Source: Oscillospiraceae bacterium (GTDB lineage: Bacteria; Bacillota; Clostridia; Oscillospirales; Oscillospiraceae). Taken from it: a stretch of DNA of 32,451 bases. The notes below the pieces were generated by a model. It saw nothing but the letters and a program-made list of their open reading frames with translations. It made no database searches and was not told the origin of the DNA. Positions within the stretch are counted from its first letter, which is position 1. Each line of letters opens with the position of its first letter. A program made the position numbers and the translations under genes. Shown piece by piece: positions 6,999-15,985 of this stretch. The DNA lies in assembly GCA_022795735.1 (NCBI GenBank), contig JAAWHG010000029.1, positions 1 through 32,451 of the forward strand. The letters run 5' to 3'.

Positions 6999-9128
6999 AT
7001 GGTCACCAACAAGCAATTTCCCAATCACCACATCTTCGAGACCGAAATCGGCGGGCGGACCTTCACCGTCGAAACCGGCAAGGTCGGCGAGCTGTGCAAC
7101 GGTGAGTGTATCTGCCGTTACGGCGACACCGTCGTCCTCGTCACCGCCGTCGCCTCCTCCGCCCCCAAGACGGGCATCGACTACTTCCCCCTGACCATCG
7201 AATTTGAAGAGCGTCTGTACGCGGTGGGCCGCATTCCCGGCTCCTTCAACCGCCGTGAAGGCCGTCCCTCCGAGCGCGGTACCCTCAATTCCCGCCTCAT
7301 CGACCGCCCCATGCGTCCCTTCTTCGACGACGAGCTGCGCAACGACGTCGTCGTCACCTGCACCGTCCTCGCCAACGACTACGACAACCCAGTCGAGGTG
7401 GTTGCCTCGCTGGGCGCGTTCATTTCGGTCGCCTACTCCGACATTCCCTGGAACGGCCCCATGGCCACCACCGAGATCGCCTGGCTCGACGGACAGTATC
7501 TCATCAACCCCTCCTCCGAGCAGCGCCGTCAGGCCAAGCTGTTCTGCTGCATCGCCTCCACCGCCGAAAAGGTGGTCATGATTGAGACCGAGGCCGATGA
7601 AATCCCCGAGGACATTCTGATGGGCGCCATCCGCCTAGCCCACGAGACCAACCAAAAGATCGTCGCCTTTATCAACGACATTGTCCGCCAGATCGGCAAG
7701 CCCAAGTTCACCTTTGAAAAGGCGGCCGTCAACCACGACCTGTTGGACGAGCTGTGCGCCTACGGCATGGACCAGATCGAATTTGCCCTGGACACCCCCG
7801 ACAAGAACGTCCGCGAGGAGCGCCTTGCCAAGACCCGCCTCGACTTCGCCGAGAAGTTCGCCGAAAAGTACGAGGACTACGAGCAGAACATCGAGGTCTG
7901 CCTCTATAAGATGCAGAAAAAGGTGGTCAAAAAGTGGCTGCTGGCCGGCAAACGCGTCGATGGCCGTCAGATGGACGAAATCCGTCCCCTGGCCGCCGAA
8001 GTTGGCGTGCTGCCCCGCGTCCACGGCTCGGCCCTCTTCACCCGCGGCCAGACCCAGGCCCTGTCCATCTGCACCCTCAACACCCTGTCCGCCGCCCAAA
8101 AGCTGGACACCATCTATGACGAGGAGACCAAGCGGTATATCCACCACTATAATTTCCCCTCCTTCTCCACCGGCGAAGCCCGGGGGGCGCGTTCCACCTC
8201 CCGCCGCGAGATTGGCCACGGCAACCTCGCCGAAAAGGCCCTCCTGCCCATGATTCCGCCCGTTGAGAAGTTCCCTTACGCCATCCGCGTGGTCAGTGAG
8301 ATCATGTCGTCCAACGGCTCCACCTCTCAGGCCTCCATCTGCGGCTCCACGCTGGCCCTGATGGACGCCGGCGTGCCCATCAAGCGGCCGGTCGCCGGCA
8401 TCTCCTGCGGCCTCATCTCGGAGCCCGAGACGGGGGAATGGCGCACCTTTATCGACATCCAGGGCGTCGAGGACTTCCACGGCGAGATGGATTTCAAGGT
8501 CGCCGGCACCACCGAGGGCGTCACCGCCATCCAGATGGACCTGAAAAACGACGGCCTGACCATGGAGATTATTGAAAACGCGCTGGAAATCTGCCGCAAG
8601 GCCCGCCTGGAGATTTTGGAGCAGATCATGCTGCGCTGCATCCCCGCGCCGCGCGACCATGTCTCCGAGTTCGCCCCCAAGATGCTGTCCCTCAAGATTC
8701 CGGTGGACAAGATTCGCGAGGTCATCGGCTCGGGCGGCAAGACCATTCAGAAGATTTGCGCCGACACCGGGGCCAAGGTTGACATCGACGACGACGGCTC
8801 GGTCTTCATTTCGGCCATCGAAGGGGCCGCCGCCGAGGAGGCCAAGAAGATGATCGACGACATCTGCTTTGTCCCCGAGGTAGGCAAGCTGTACTATGGC
8901 AAGGTGGTCCGCATTCTGCCCATCGGCGCGTTTGTGGAGCTGGTGCCCGGCAAGGACGGACTGGTCCACATCTCCAAGCTGGAAAACCACCGCGTCGAGA
9001 AAGTGGAGGACGTGCTCAACATCGGCGACATGACCTGGGTCAAGGTTATGGAAATCGACGAAAAGGGCCGCGTCAACCTCTCCCGTAAGGACGCGCTGCG
9101 TGAAATGAACGGCGGCGGAAAGAAATAA
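6999..9128 (+). CDS. pnp: Polyribonucleotide nucleotidyltransferase (PNPase)
   Basis: A 709-residue phosphorolytic 3'-5' exoribonuclease, also able to add nucleotides. Two RNase PH-like domains flank a helical linker. The first carries GRIPGSFNRREGRPSE, and the second carries the active-site region with PYAIRVVSEIMSSNGSTSQA and FKVAGTTEGVTAIQMD. A KH domain with the GSGGKTIQ loop (about 576) and an S1 domain (about 633-700) follow, both RNA-binding. Length and order are normal. AAAGGAG lies 8 nt before the ATG. It is downstream of rpsO, separated by the long stem at 6883-6960, and ends at a strong terminator. Confidence 0.98.
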   Translation: MVTNKQFPNHHIFETEIGGRTFTVETGKVGELCNGECICRYGDTVVLVTAVASSAPKTGIDYFPLTIEFEERLYAVGRIPGSFNRREGRPSERGTLNSRLIDRPMRPFFDDELRNDVVVTCTVLANDYDNPVEVVASLGAFISVAYSDIPWNGPMATTEIAWLDGQYLINPSSEQRRQAKLFCCIASTAEKVVMIETEADEIPEDILMGAIRLAHETNQKIVAFINDIVRQIGKPKFTFEKAAVNHDLLDELCAYGMDQIEFALDTPDKNVREERLAKTRLDFAEKFAEKYEDYEQNIEVCLYKMQKKVVKKWLLAGKRVDGRQMDEIRPLAAEVGVLPRVHGSALFTRGQTQALSICTLNTLSAAQKLDTIYDEETKRYIHHYNFPSFSTGEARGARSTSRREIGHGNLAEKALLPMIPPVEKFPYAIRVVSEIMSSNGSTSQASICGSTLALMDAGVPIKRPVAGISCGLISEPETGEWRTFIDIQGVEDFHGEMDFKVAGTTEGVTAIQMDLKNDGLTMEIIENALEICRKARLEILEQIMLRCIPAPRDHVSEFAPKMLSLKIPVDKIREVIGSGGKTIQKICADTGAKVDIDDDGSVFISAIEGAAAEEAKKMIDDICFVPEVGKLYYGKVVRILPIGAFVELVPGKDGLVHISKLENHRVEKVEDVLNIGDMTWVKVMEIDEKGRVNLSRKDALREMNGGGKK

Positions 9129-9134
9129 TCCTGT

Positions 9135-9172
9135 ACCGGGCGCACCGCCCAAAAGCGGCGCGCCCGGTTTTA
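9135..9172 (+). terminator. Terminator of pnp
   Basis: ACCGGGCGC (9135-9143) and GCGCCCGGT (9160-9168) form a perfect 9-bp stem, with TTTTATG following and a further T run at 9179. Confidence 0.85.
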
Positions 9173-9245
9173 TGTAAATTTTTTTCTTTGTGGCCCTTAT
9201 ATCCAAGTGGCTTTTTTCCGATAAGATAAATGAGAAAGGATTGTG

Positions 9246-12200
9246 ATGAATATGCGGAACGCAAAAAGGAAGATCGGCCTCCTGCTGATCCTGTGTATGT
9301 TCGTGTCCATGCTGCCCGCATCGGTCTGGGCGGACGGCAGTGGACCACTGTCCACTGCCGTCCGCCCGGCGGCGGCTGCCGGGACGAAACCTGATCCCGC
9401 GAACCAACCCGCGCCCTCCGGCAGCGGCGGCGATTATGTGGAAATCACACAGCAGCAGCTGGCAAGCTCGACCGCTGCCGATGTGGCGGTTCCATTTTCC
9501 CTGCCCGAGGGGGCATTTGGTTCTGGAACCCTCCAAAAGGGCGCAACCTATCAATTTAACGAAGACACAAAGGTCCTGACCATCAGCGGAACAGGGCAAA
9601 TAGATGACTTTAACAGTCCAAAGGATGCTCCTTGGGAATCTTACAGCCATTGGATCAAAGAAGTTGTCATAGAGTCCGGCGTCACCCACATTGGGAAGAA
9701 TGCGTTTCGTGGATTCGACGCGCTCACAAGCTTGACAGTACCAAATGGTATAACGGCCGATGAAAGCGCGTTTGATAACAACTGTGATGCGCTTACCAAA
9801 GTGACCATGCCAGACCACTGGGTTTTTGACAACGGTGTTCTGGACATTCTCTCCAATAACGCCCTGAAAGCCCCGCTCCCCTGGGCAGTCCTCAAGGAAC
9901 GTATTACAAACATCAATATAGCGGATGCTGTAACAACAGACATCACAAACGATATCTTCGCAGGATGTACCAAACTCACCGATGTCGTTATCAAGAACAA
10001 GACGGCAAAGATTGCTGAGGACGCCTTTAAAGATTGCAGCGCGCTTACCCATGTAGAGGTTACGGACACCTGGAAATATGCAGATGGTGAATTGTCCATT
10101 CTTGCCAGCGAAGCGGTAAAGGCCCCCGTGCCGTGGGCGTCTTTAAAGGACCGCGTCACAAAGGTTGTGATAGCAACTGGCGTAACCGGCATTGAAGAAA
10201 GTACCTTTGACGGTATGGACAAACTGACCGACGACGTTGCGCAGCGTCCCCCTGTCGTTCTTTTTGAAGGCGACGCAAACAGTTGGGGCGCTGTCGGCGG
10301 TGCTTGTGACAAATTTGGCCTCAAGGCCGGCACTGGTAAGTATTTGATTGTCAGTTGCAAAAACGGCAGCCTGATTGGTAAATGTGGCGAGACCACTTCT
10401 TTTGCCTTTGATGGAATTGATACATTGACCATCACCGGCGCCAAAATTGACAATTATGGTACAAATACAAGCGGCGTCATATACGAGGACGGGCAGTCCA
10501 AGGCGCCTTGGTACAGTGTTCGAGGTCGTATTTCCAAGCTCAACATGCCTGATATTACCGAGATCGGCGCCTTTGCATTTTATTCTTGCACCAAGCTGGA
10601 AAGCGTTGCAATTTCCGACAAAGTCACCTCCATTGGCGATTACGCATTTGCGAAATGCGAAAAGCTAACAGCTCTAACCATTGCTCCTTCTGGCAGTGAC
10701 TTGTCAATTGGGAAGTATGCGTTTTGGGATTGCAAGGAGCTGAAGAACCTCGGCTCTCCTTGGACCAGTACAACGGCTCTGACAGCGGGCATTCCGAAGC
10801 GTGTAAAGACGATTGGCGAAGCGGCTTTTCGGACCAGCGGTTTGACTTATGATAAGAAAAGTGAGACAGGCCACGTCTACTATGAGGGAAACAAGAACGA
10901 GTGGCGGGCGCTCAACAACCAAGGTCAAAGTCCGGACATCCGGGATGGTAAATTGCTGGTCGGCGCAAAAACTGGTGACGAAAGTACTTACGCCATCGTA
11001 CACTACATGGGCGCGGTTGACGATGAACTGTATTACACCCTAAAGTTTGACGGCGGCCTCGGCTCAAAAAATGACGCTCCCAAGCTGTCGGACACCGATA
11101 TTACGAGCAGAATTGTCACCACAGCGCTCAGCACAAAGACAGTTGACAAGGAAACACTTCAAACTGTCGCGGTGGACACAAAGTTTAAGCTCCCCAACCA
11201 AGGCGACCTTGTGCGCCCAGGCTTTGGCTTCGCCGGCTGGCTGTGCAGCGCAGATAATCAAATCTATCTGACTGGCGACGAGTTCACCATGCCCAAAAAG
11301 GAAGTCACCTTTACCGCACAGTGGAAGCTCAATGTACCGGACGCGGGAGGTGAAATTGAGCAGTTTATAGAGCAGTTCTCAGACGCGAAAAATACCGGCA
11401 GGCCCAATTACTTTTGGAACACAACCCAAGCCACCGCTTCCTCCGAGTCTGAACTGAACAAATGGCTCTATGACACTGTGAAGACGCGGCTTGATGCGGT
11501 CCTGCCCAATTTCCCCTCCATAACGGACGTGCGTTTTCGGATTCAAATCAAATCCTTTACACCCGCTGTCATGGGTATCTCGAATATGACGGCAGGGCAG
11601 AATGGGCGTTTTTCGTTTGATGTCCATTTTACCCTTGAAAAAGGCGGCAGCGTGTTCACCCCCACCGCCTCGGTCAAGGACGGCGTAATCACCGCCATCG
11701 AATATGACGCGGGTAAAACGGACGTCGTCTACACCGTATCTTTTGACCCGGGCGGCGGCCAGCCGTCGGATGCCCAGGAAAAACCAAAAACGTACTATCC
11801 GGGTACCTCTCTCCTCCTGCCCGAGTGTAAATACGGTCCTCCTGCGCAGGACCAGGAGTTCCAGGGCTGGAAGTGCAAATTTGACGATGTGTACAAAGTG
11901 ATGTCCGACACAGAGAAAACACATCTCGAGCAGCTTAATTACCGCGAAAACGCCAAGTTTACCATGCGGCCTGCAAACGTAACCTTTATCGCGCAATGGA
12001 AAACCATTATCCCAATTTCCAATACCATCACCATCTCTCCCACATCCAGCGTGGTGACGCGGCAGGGAGCGCCCCAGCCCACAACGGTACAAAATCTGGA
12101 CGCGCTCATCAGTTCCGATGTTGCCTCTGGAAAATCGGCATCGGTTACCATGGAGGCCGCGCCAGTGGCCCCAACCTCCCCCGAGGCGGCGCGGCTCAAC

Positions 12201-13211
12201 GCTGCATCTGTTTCGGACGAAATGACCTTTGTTGACCTGACCATCAGCAAGACGGTCGACGGTCAAACCTCGGCCATTACCGATACCAAGGGAACCCTGG
12301 TTGCCGTCACCCTTCCCTTCGACGGGAAAAACGCGGAAAACGTCAAGGTGTACCGCGATCACGAAGGTCAAGTGGACGTCCTGACCGGCGAGAACCATAC
12401 CGGCGAACGGATTGCCGTAACCAACGACAGTCTGACCATCTATGCCAGTAAATTCTCTGTCTACACCATCGCCTTTGACCACAAAACCAGCACCCCGGAC
12501 GTAACCCCACCCACTCCGGATGTAACCCCGCCCACCCCAGGCGGCACTCCCGGCGGCGGCTCCAACAACGGCAGCTCCAGCAGCGGCAGTTCCACCAACG
12601 GCGGCAGCTCGAAGCCCAGCATCCGGGACGACGGTACCACCAAGCCCAGCAAGCCCCAAAGCGACACCGGCAGTGATACGGTACCCAAGAGCCCGTTTAA
12701 CGACGTGCCTCCCGGCGCGTGGTATTACGAGGCGGCCACATGGGCCTACGATGCCAAGATTGCCAAGGGCGAGGGCGGCAAGCGCCTCAACCCCAACAAG
12801 CTCTGCACCCGCGCCGAAATGCTCACCTTCCTCTGGCGTTCGCTGGGATGCCCTGATCCGGTGGGAACCGGCAAATCCTTCACCGACGTGCCCTCGGGCG
12901 CGTACTATACCAAGGCGGTCCAATGGGCGGCCAGCCTGAAAATTGTCAAAGGTGAGGGCGGCAAACGCTTCAACCCCGATGCCACCGTCACCCGCGCCGA
13001 AGCCATTACCTTCCTCTACCGCGCCCTTGGAGTCCCGTCTGCGGCAGTCGGACGTTTCACCGACGTACCCGCGAGCGCCTACTACGCCGAGGCGGTAGAA
13101 TGGGCGGCGGAGCATGACATCGCCAAGGGAATGGGCAAACGGAGCTTCAGCCCCGCCTCTCCCTGCACCCGCGCGCAAGTGCTGACCTTCCTCTACCGTT
13201 CGCAATCCTGA
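9246..13211 (+). CDS. Large S-layer-anchored surface protein with BspA-type and InlB-type repeats
   Basis: A 1321-residue secreted protein. A signal peptide (basic start, hydrophobic LLLILCMFVSML core, cut near VWA-DG) is followed by BspA/LRR_5-type leucine-rich repeats (about 100-540, for example ITEIGAFAFYSCTKLESV). Two InlB-B (Listeria-Bacteroides) modules, each ending in AQWK, sit at about 595-694 and 827-918. A Pro/Thr then Gly/Ser/Asn linker (about 1079-1145) leads to three SLH modules (about 1147, 1210 and 1268 to the end) that bind cell-wall polymer. A W-x-L-x-I...APW...V-x-I unit is repeated four times among the LRRs. Such proteins serve in adhesion or matrix binding; the ligand is unknown. 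ATG at 9246 was chosen for its spacing from AAAGGA; GTG at 9243 is too close. It is flanked by terminators, so it is monocistronic. Confidence 0.92.
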   Translation: MNMRNAKRKIGLLLILCMFVSMLPASVWADGSGPLSTAVRPAAAAGTKPDPANQPAPSGSGGDYVEITQQQLASSTAADVAVPFSLPEGAFGSGTLQKGATYQFNEDTKVLTISGTGQIDDFNSPKDAPWESYSHWIKEVVIESGVTHIGKNAFRGFDALTSLTVPNGITADESAFDNNCDALTKVTMPDHWVFDNGVLDILSNNALKAPLPWAVLKERITNINIADAVTTDITNDIFAGCTKLTDVVIKNKTAKIAEDAFKDCSALTHVEVTDTWKYADGELSILASEAVKAPVPWASLKDRVTKVVIATGVTGIEESTFDGMDKLTDDVAQRPPVVLFEGDANSWGAVGGACDKFGLKAGTGKYLIVSCKNGSLIGKCGETTSFAFDGIDTLTITGAKIDNYGTNTSGVIYEDGQSKAPWYSVRGRISKLNMPDITEIGAFAFYSCTKLESVAISDKVTSIGDYAFAKCEKLTALTIAPSGSDLSIGKYAFWDCKELKNLGSPWTSTTALTAGIPKRVKTIGEAAFRTSGLTYDKKSETGHVYYEGNKNEWRALNNQGQSPDIRDGKLLVGAKTGDESTYAIVHYMGAVDDELYYTLKFDGGLGSKNDAPKLSDTDITSRIVTTALSTKTVDKETLQTVAVDTKFKLPNQGDLVRPGFGFAGWLCSADNQIYLTGDEFTMPKKEVTFTAQWKLNVPDAGGEIEQFIEQFSDAKNTGRPNYFWNTTQATASSESELNKWLYDTVKTRLDAVLPNFPSITDVRFRIQIKSFTPAVMGISNMTAGQNGRFSFDVHFTLEKGGSVFTPTASVKDGVITAIEYDAGKTDVVYTVSFDPGGGQPSDAQEKPKTYYPGTSLLLPECKYGPPAQDQEFQGWKCKFDDVYKVMSDTEKTHLEQLNYRENAKFTMRPANVTFIAQWKTIIPISNTITISPTSSVVTRQGAPQPTTVQNLDALISSDVASGKSASVTMEAAPVAPTSPEAARLNAASVSDEMTFVDLTISKTVDGQTSAITDTKGTLVAVTLPFDGKNAENVKVYRDHEGQVDVLTGENHTGERIAVTNDSLTIYASKFSVYTIAFDHKTSTPDVTPPTPDVTPPTPGGTPGGGSNNGSSSSGSSTNGGSSKPSIRDDGTTKPSKPQSDTGSDTVPKSPFNDVPPGAWYYEAATWAYDAKIAKGEGGKRLNPNKLCTRAEMLTFLWRSLGCPDPVGTGKSFTDVPSGAYYTKAVQWAASLKIVKGEGGKRFNPDATVTRAEAITFLYRALGVPSAAVGRFTDVPASAYYAEAVEWAAEHDIAKGMGKRSFSPASPCTRAQVLTFLYRSQS

Positions 13212-13221
13212 CCAACTGTTG

Positions 13222-13253
13222 CGCCCGCTCTCAGACGAGAGCGGGCGTTTTTT
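13222..13253 (+). terminator. Terminator of the large SLH protein gene
   Basis: CGCCCGCTCTC (13222-13232) and GAGAGCGGGCG (13237-13247) form a perfect 11-bp stem with a 4-nt loop, followed by six T. Confidence 0.95.
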
Positions 13254-13298
13254 AAGCTTTATACGAAAAATTGCCATTCTTCTTGGTTGAAATGCCTA

Positions 13299-13327
13299 TT
13301 GCAAAACCGTTCTCTATGCGCTAGAAT
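13299..13327 (+). promoter_or_regulatory. Promoter of the folT-folC operon
   Basis: TTGCAA (13299-13304), 17 bp, TAGAAT (13322-13327). Transcription would start at about 13334, just at the 5' side of the riboswitch. Confidence 0.8.
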
Positions 13328-13330
13328 GAA

Positions 13331-13500
13331 GACGATAACGCTTTGGGGAGTAGAGACAGCGCGTCAAGTACCGGTTGGATGGGAGGTTGCCGCCGGGCGA
13401 AGGGGTTTCCCGCGATGCTGTACTCGCAACCGCCTGGGCGAATGGCGTTGTCCATCCGAATATCCACCCAACCTCCTCCATCAAAATGGGGGCATTTTTT
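13331..13500 (+). promoter_or_regulatory. Tetrahydrofolate (THF-I) riboswitch with terminator/SD expression platform
   Basis: The conserved GGGGAGTAGA (13345-13354) and GCGTCAAGTA (13361-13370) match the THF aptamer core (family form GGAGAGUAGA and GCGUUAAGUG). P2 is ACAGCGCG (13356-13363) with CGC and GCTGT (13411-13421), and P3 is CCGG (13371-13374) with CCGG (13393-13396). The family pseudoknot is GGTTGC (13385-13390) with GCAACC (13426-13431). The platform hairpin CCTCCAT (13475-13481)/ATGGGGG (13486-13492) precedes CA and six T, and the folT ATG follows at once, so the 3' arm also contains the only Shine-Dalgarno-like G-run. CAACCTCC (13469-13476) can instead pair with GGAGGTTG in the aptamer, giving an exclusive alternative. 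Downstream folT and folC confirm the ligand class. Confidence 0.88.
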
Positions 13501-14103
13501 ATGTCAAAAATTACACAAAACGCAGCCGTCGCGGCAAAGCCCAAACGGCTCATGACCACCAAGACCCTGGCCTACTGCGCCCTGCTCACCGCCATACAGG
13601 TTGTGCTGGCGCGGCTGATTGTGCCCATGCCCGCCGCCGACGTCCGCTTTTCTATTGAGGCGGTTCCCGTCTTCCTGGCCGGCATGCTGTTCGGCCCAAT
13701 GGCCGGCGGTCTGGTCGGTTTTGCCGCCGACCTGACCGGCTGTCTCTTCTCCGGCTATGGTTATAACCCGCTCTTCTGCATTCCGCCCATACTCTATGGC
13801 GTCTGCGGCGGTCTTTTTCGGTATTATCTCTCCAACAAAACCTCATACCTCCGCTTTCTGCTGGCGCTGCTGCCGCCGGTGGTTTTTGGCTCGGTGCTCT
13901 ATCAGAGCTTTGCCCTGACCTACGTGTACGGCAAAGGCGGCGCATTTCTGGCCAACCTCCTGCCCCGTCTGGGCGCGAGGGGCCTCCAGTTTGTCATAAC
14001 CATCATCGTCGAGGCTCTGGTCCTCGAACTGCTGTTCCGGTCCAAGCTCTTCCAGCGTCTGGGCGTGTGGCCGGTCCAACAAAAAAGAAGGGAAGTAGAA
14101 TAA
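13501..14103 (+). CDS. folT: Folate-specific ECF transporter S component FolT
   Basis: A 200-residue integral membrane protein of the ECF transporter S-component family, with about six hydrophobic segments from residue 20 on. The first segment holds the small-residue pattern ALLTA that in S components docks onto EcfT, and the loops include PMPAADVRFSIEAVPVFLAGMLFGP and DLTGCLFSGYGYNP, typical of FolT. It captures folate and passes it through the shared EcfA-EcfA'-EcfT module, whose genes are not in this window. The ATG at 13501 directly follows the U-tract of the riboswitch terminator. The THF riboswitch in front and folC 1 nt behind support folate as substrate. Confidence 0.9.
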   Translation: MSKITQNAAVAAKPKRLMTTKTLAYCALLTAIQVVLARLIVPMPAADVRFSIEAVPVFLAGMLFGPMAGGLVGFAADLTGCLFSGYGYNPLFCIPPILYGVCGGLFRYYLSNKTSYLRFLLALLPPVVFGSVLYQSFALTYVYGKGGAFLANLLPRLGARGLQFVITIIVEALVLELLFRSKLFQRLGVWPVQQKRREVE

Positions 14104-14104
14104 A

Positions 14105-15385
14105 ATGACCGTTCAGGAAGCGTTGACCTACATTCACTCCTATTTCTGGAAGGGCAGTATCCCCGGCCTCAGCCGTACCCAGGCGCTTTTGAAACTGTTG
14201 GGGAACCCCGAAAAGAAGCTCCGTTTTATCCACGTGGCCGGCACCAACGGCAAGGGCAGTACCGCCGCCATGCTGGCCTCCATTCTCCGCTGCGCGGGCT
14301 ATCAGACCGGGCTCTATACCTCGCCCTACATCAACCGCTTCCATGAACGTATGCAGGTAGACGGGGTGGAAATCTCCGACGAAGACCTCTGTGAGATCAC
14401 CGCCTACGTCCAACCCTTCGCCGAAACCATAGCGGACCATCCCACCGAGTTTGAGCTGGTCAGCTGCATCGCCTTTGAATACTTCGCGCGCAAGGGCTGC
14501 GACATCGTCGTGCTCGAGGTCGGAATGGGCGGCGAGCTCGACTCCACCAACGTCATTGACCCGCCCGAGGCCGCCGTCATCACCAACATCGGCCTGGACC
14601 ACACCGAGGAGCTGGGCGACACCCTGGAAAAGATCGCCGCGGCCAAGGCCGGCATCATCAAGCCCGGCTGCCAGACGGTGATCTACCGCGCTGCGCCCAG
14701 CGTCGAGGCGGTTTTTGAAGCGCGCTGCAAGTCTGTGGGCGCTACCCTTTACAAGGCCGATTTTGATTCCATTCAGCTGCGCTCTCACGGCCTGGAAGGA
14801 CAAGCTTTTGATACCGCCGCCTATCAAGGTCTGGAGCTGCCCCTCCTCGGGGCGCACCAGCTCCACAACGCCGCCGTCGTCATCCAAACCGTTGAAGCGC
14901 TGAAGGAGAAGGGCTGGCACATCACCGAGCAGCACATTCGGAACGGCCTGAAAACCGTGCGTTGGCCCGGACGCTTTGAGGTACTCGGTCACAAGCCGCT
15001 GTTCCTAGTGGACGGCGGGCACAATCCCCAGTGCATCGAGGCGTTGACCGCCAACATCCGGGACTATCTGGCCGGACGTTCCCTGACCGTCCTCACCGGC
15101 GTCATGGCCGACAAGGATTACAACTGCATGTACCCCAGCGTCGCGCCCTACGCCGCGCGCTTTGTTACGGTAACCCCCGACAATCCGCGCGCGCTGTCCG
15201 CCGGAGAATTGAAGACCTATCTTTCCCAGTTCGGCAAGCCGGTCACGGCCTGCGAGACGGTCAAAGAGGGCGTAGCCGAGGCCATCAGACAGGCCGGACC
15301 GGACGGTGTGGTGCTCGCCTACGGCTCCCTCTATATGGTAGGTGACATCCGCGCGTCGGCGGCCCAGTTGGAGGGGGAGGCATGA
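14105..15385 (+). CDS. folC: Folylpolyglutamate synthase / dihydrofolate synthase
   Basis: A 426-residue Mur-ligase-family enzyme that adds glutamates to reduced folates, retaining them in the cell; many also make dihydrofolate from dihydropteroate. The P-loop HVAGTNGKGSTAAML lies at about 43-57, followed by YTSPYINRFHERMQ, the EVGMGGELDSTNV block, NIGLDHTEELGDT, and the C-terminal WPGRFEVL and DGGHNP. Length is normal. It starts 1 nt after the folT stop, with GAAGGGAAG upstream, and overlaps the next gene by ATGA, so all three are one operon under the THF riboswitch. In an organism with CODH/ACS genes, folate also carries the methyl branch of acetyl-CoA synthesis (inference). Confidence 0.97.
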   Translation: MTVQEALTYIHSYFWKGSIPGLSRTQALLKLLGNPEKKLRFIHVAGTNGKGSTAAMLASILRCAGYQTGLYTSPYINRFHERMQVDGVEISDEDLCEITAYVQPFAETIADHPTEFELVSCIAFEYFARKGCDIVVLEVGMGGELDSTNVIDPPEAAVITNIGLDHTEELGDTLEKIAAAKAGIIKPGCQTVIYRAAPSVEAVFEARCKSVGATLYKADFDSIQLRSHGLEGQAFDTAAYQGLELPLLGAHQLHNAAVVIQTVEALKEKGWHITEQHIRNGLKTVRWPGRFEVLGHKPLFLVDGGHNPQCIEALTANIRDYLAGRSLTVLTGVMADKDYNCMYPSVAPYAARFVTVTPDNPRALSAGELKTYLSQFGKPVTACETVKEGVAEAIRQAGPDGVVLAYGSLYMVGDIRASAAQLEGEA

Positions 15386-15921
15386 ACATCAACCCCAGGG
15401 TGAGATGGGTTGCCACCACCGGTGTCTTCTTGGCTCTGCTTCTGACCCTGCAAGCTTTCACCTCGTTTGGGGGGCAGGTGGTCACAGGTAGCCTTGTCAA
15501 CCTGATTTTGGCGGCCTCGGTGTTTGGCGGCGGTTACTGGTGCGCCTTTGCCGTGGCGCTGCTCTCCCCCTTCTGCGCCTTCCTTCTGGGGGTAGGGCCC
15601 AAGCTGCTCCCGCTGATTCCCTTTATCAGCCTGGGCAATCTGGCCTTTATCTCCCTTCTGTCCGTCATTGGCCGCCGGGACAAGCTCTTTGAGCGATGTG
15701 GCGCGGTGGGTTTTGCGGCGGTACTCAAATTTATTGTGCTGTGGTCCACCATTGTGTGCCTGGTCATTCCGTCGCTGGGTCTGCCTGAACCGCAGATGAA
15801 TGCCCTCGCGCTGACCTTCTCCTGGCCCCAGGTGATGACCGCCATGATCGGCGGCTGTCTCGCTGCGGCGTTCTATCCCATGCTCAACAAGCTCCACCGC
15901 CAGCGAAGCATAGAAATGTAA
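15382..15921 (+). CDS. ECF transporter S component-like membrane protein
   Basis: A 179-residue membrane protein with five to six hydrophobic segments and very few charges. The pattern VTGSLVNLILAASVFGGGYW..ALLSPFCAFLLGVGP resembles uncharacterised ECF S components (ECF_trnsprt family) rather than any with a known ligand. It overlaps folC by the four bases ATGA with GGAGGGGGAGG upstream, so it is translationally coupled and under the same THF riboswitch. This suggests a folate-related substrate or precursor, but that is inference; it is clearly different from FolT. A bidirectional terminator follows. Confidence 0.75.
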   Translation: MNINPRVRWVATTGVFLALLLTLQAFTSFGGQVVTGSLVNLILAASVFGGGYWCAFAVALLSPFCAFLLGVGPKLLPLIPFISLGNLAFISLLSVIGRRDKLFERCGAVGFAAVLKFIVLWSTIVCLVIPSLGLPEPQMNALALTFSWPQVMTAMIGGCLAAAFYPMLNKLHRQRSIEM

Positions 15922-15923
15922 AA

Positions 15924-15971
15924 AGAACCACTGATTCAAGCTGTGCCCGGCAGCATGAAATCAGTGGTTCT
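15924..15971. terminator. Bidirectional terminator between the folT operon and sir2
   Basis: AGAACCACTGATT (15924-15936) and AATCAGTGGTTCT (15959-15971) form a perfect 13-bp stem, with an inner GCTG/CAGC pair. Minus-strand RNA ends in a five-T run; plus-strand RNA has a weaker TGTTCTAT tail. Confidence 0.85.
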
Positions 15972-15985
15972 GTTCTATATCCGTC

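Noticed and set aside
7635-10052. 805-codon minus-strand ORF
   Set aside because: Antisense to pnp and the start of the SLH gene; it arises from strong GC codon bias and crosses the pnp terminator. Low-complexity Gly/Leu/Asp/His translation.
13331-13500. Cobalamin or other vitamin riboswitch
   Set aside because: No B12-box-like sequence; helices, pseudoknot and downstream folT/folC fit the THF class.
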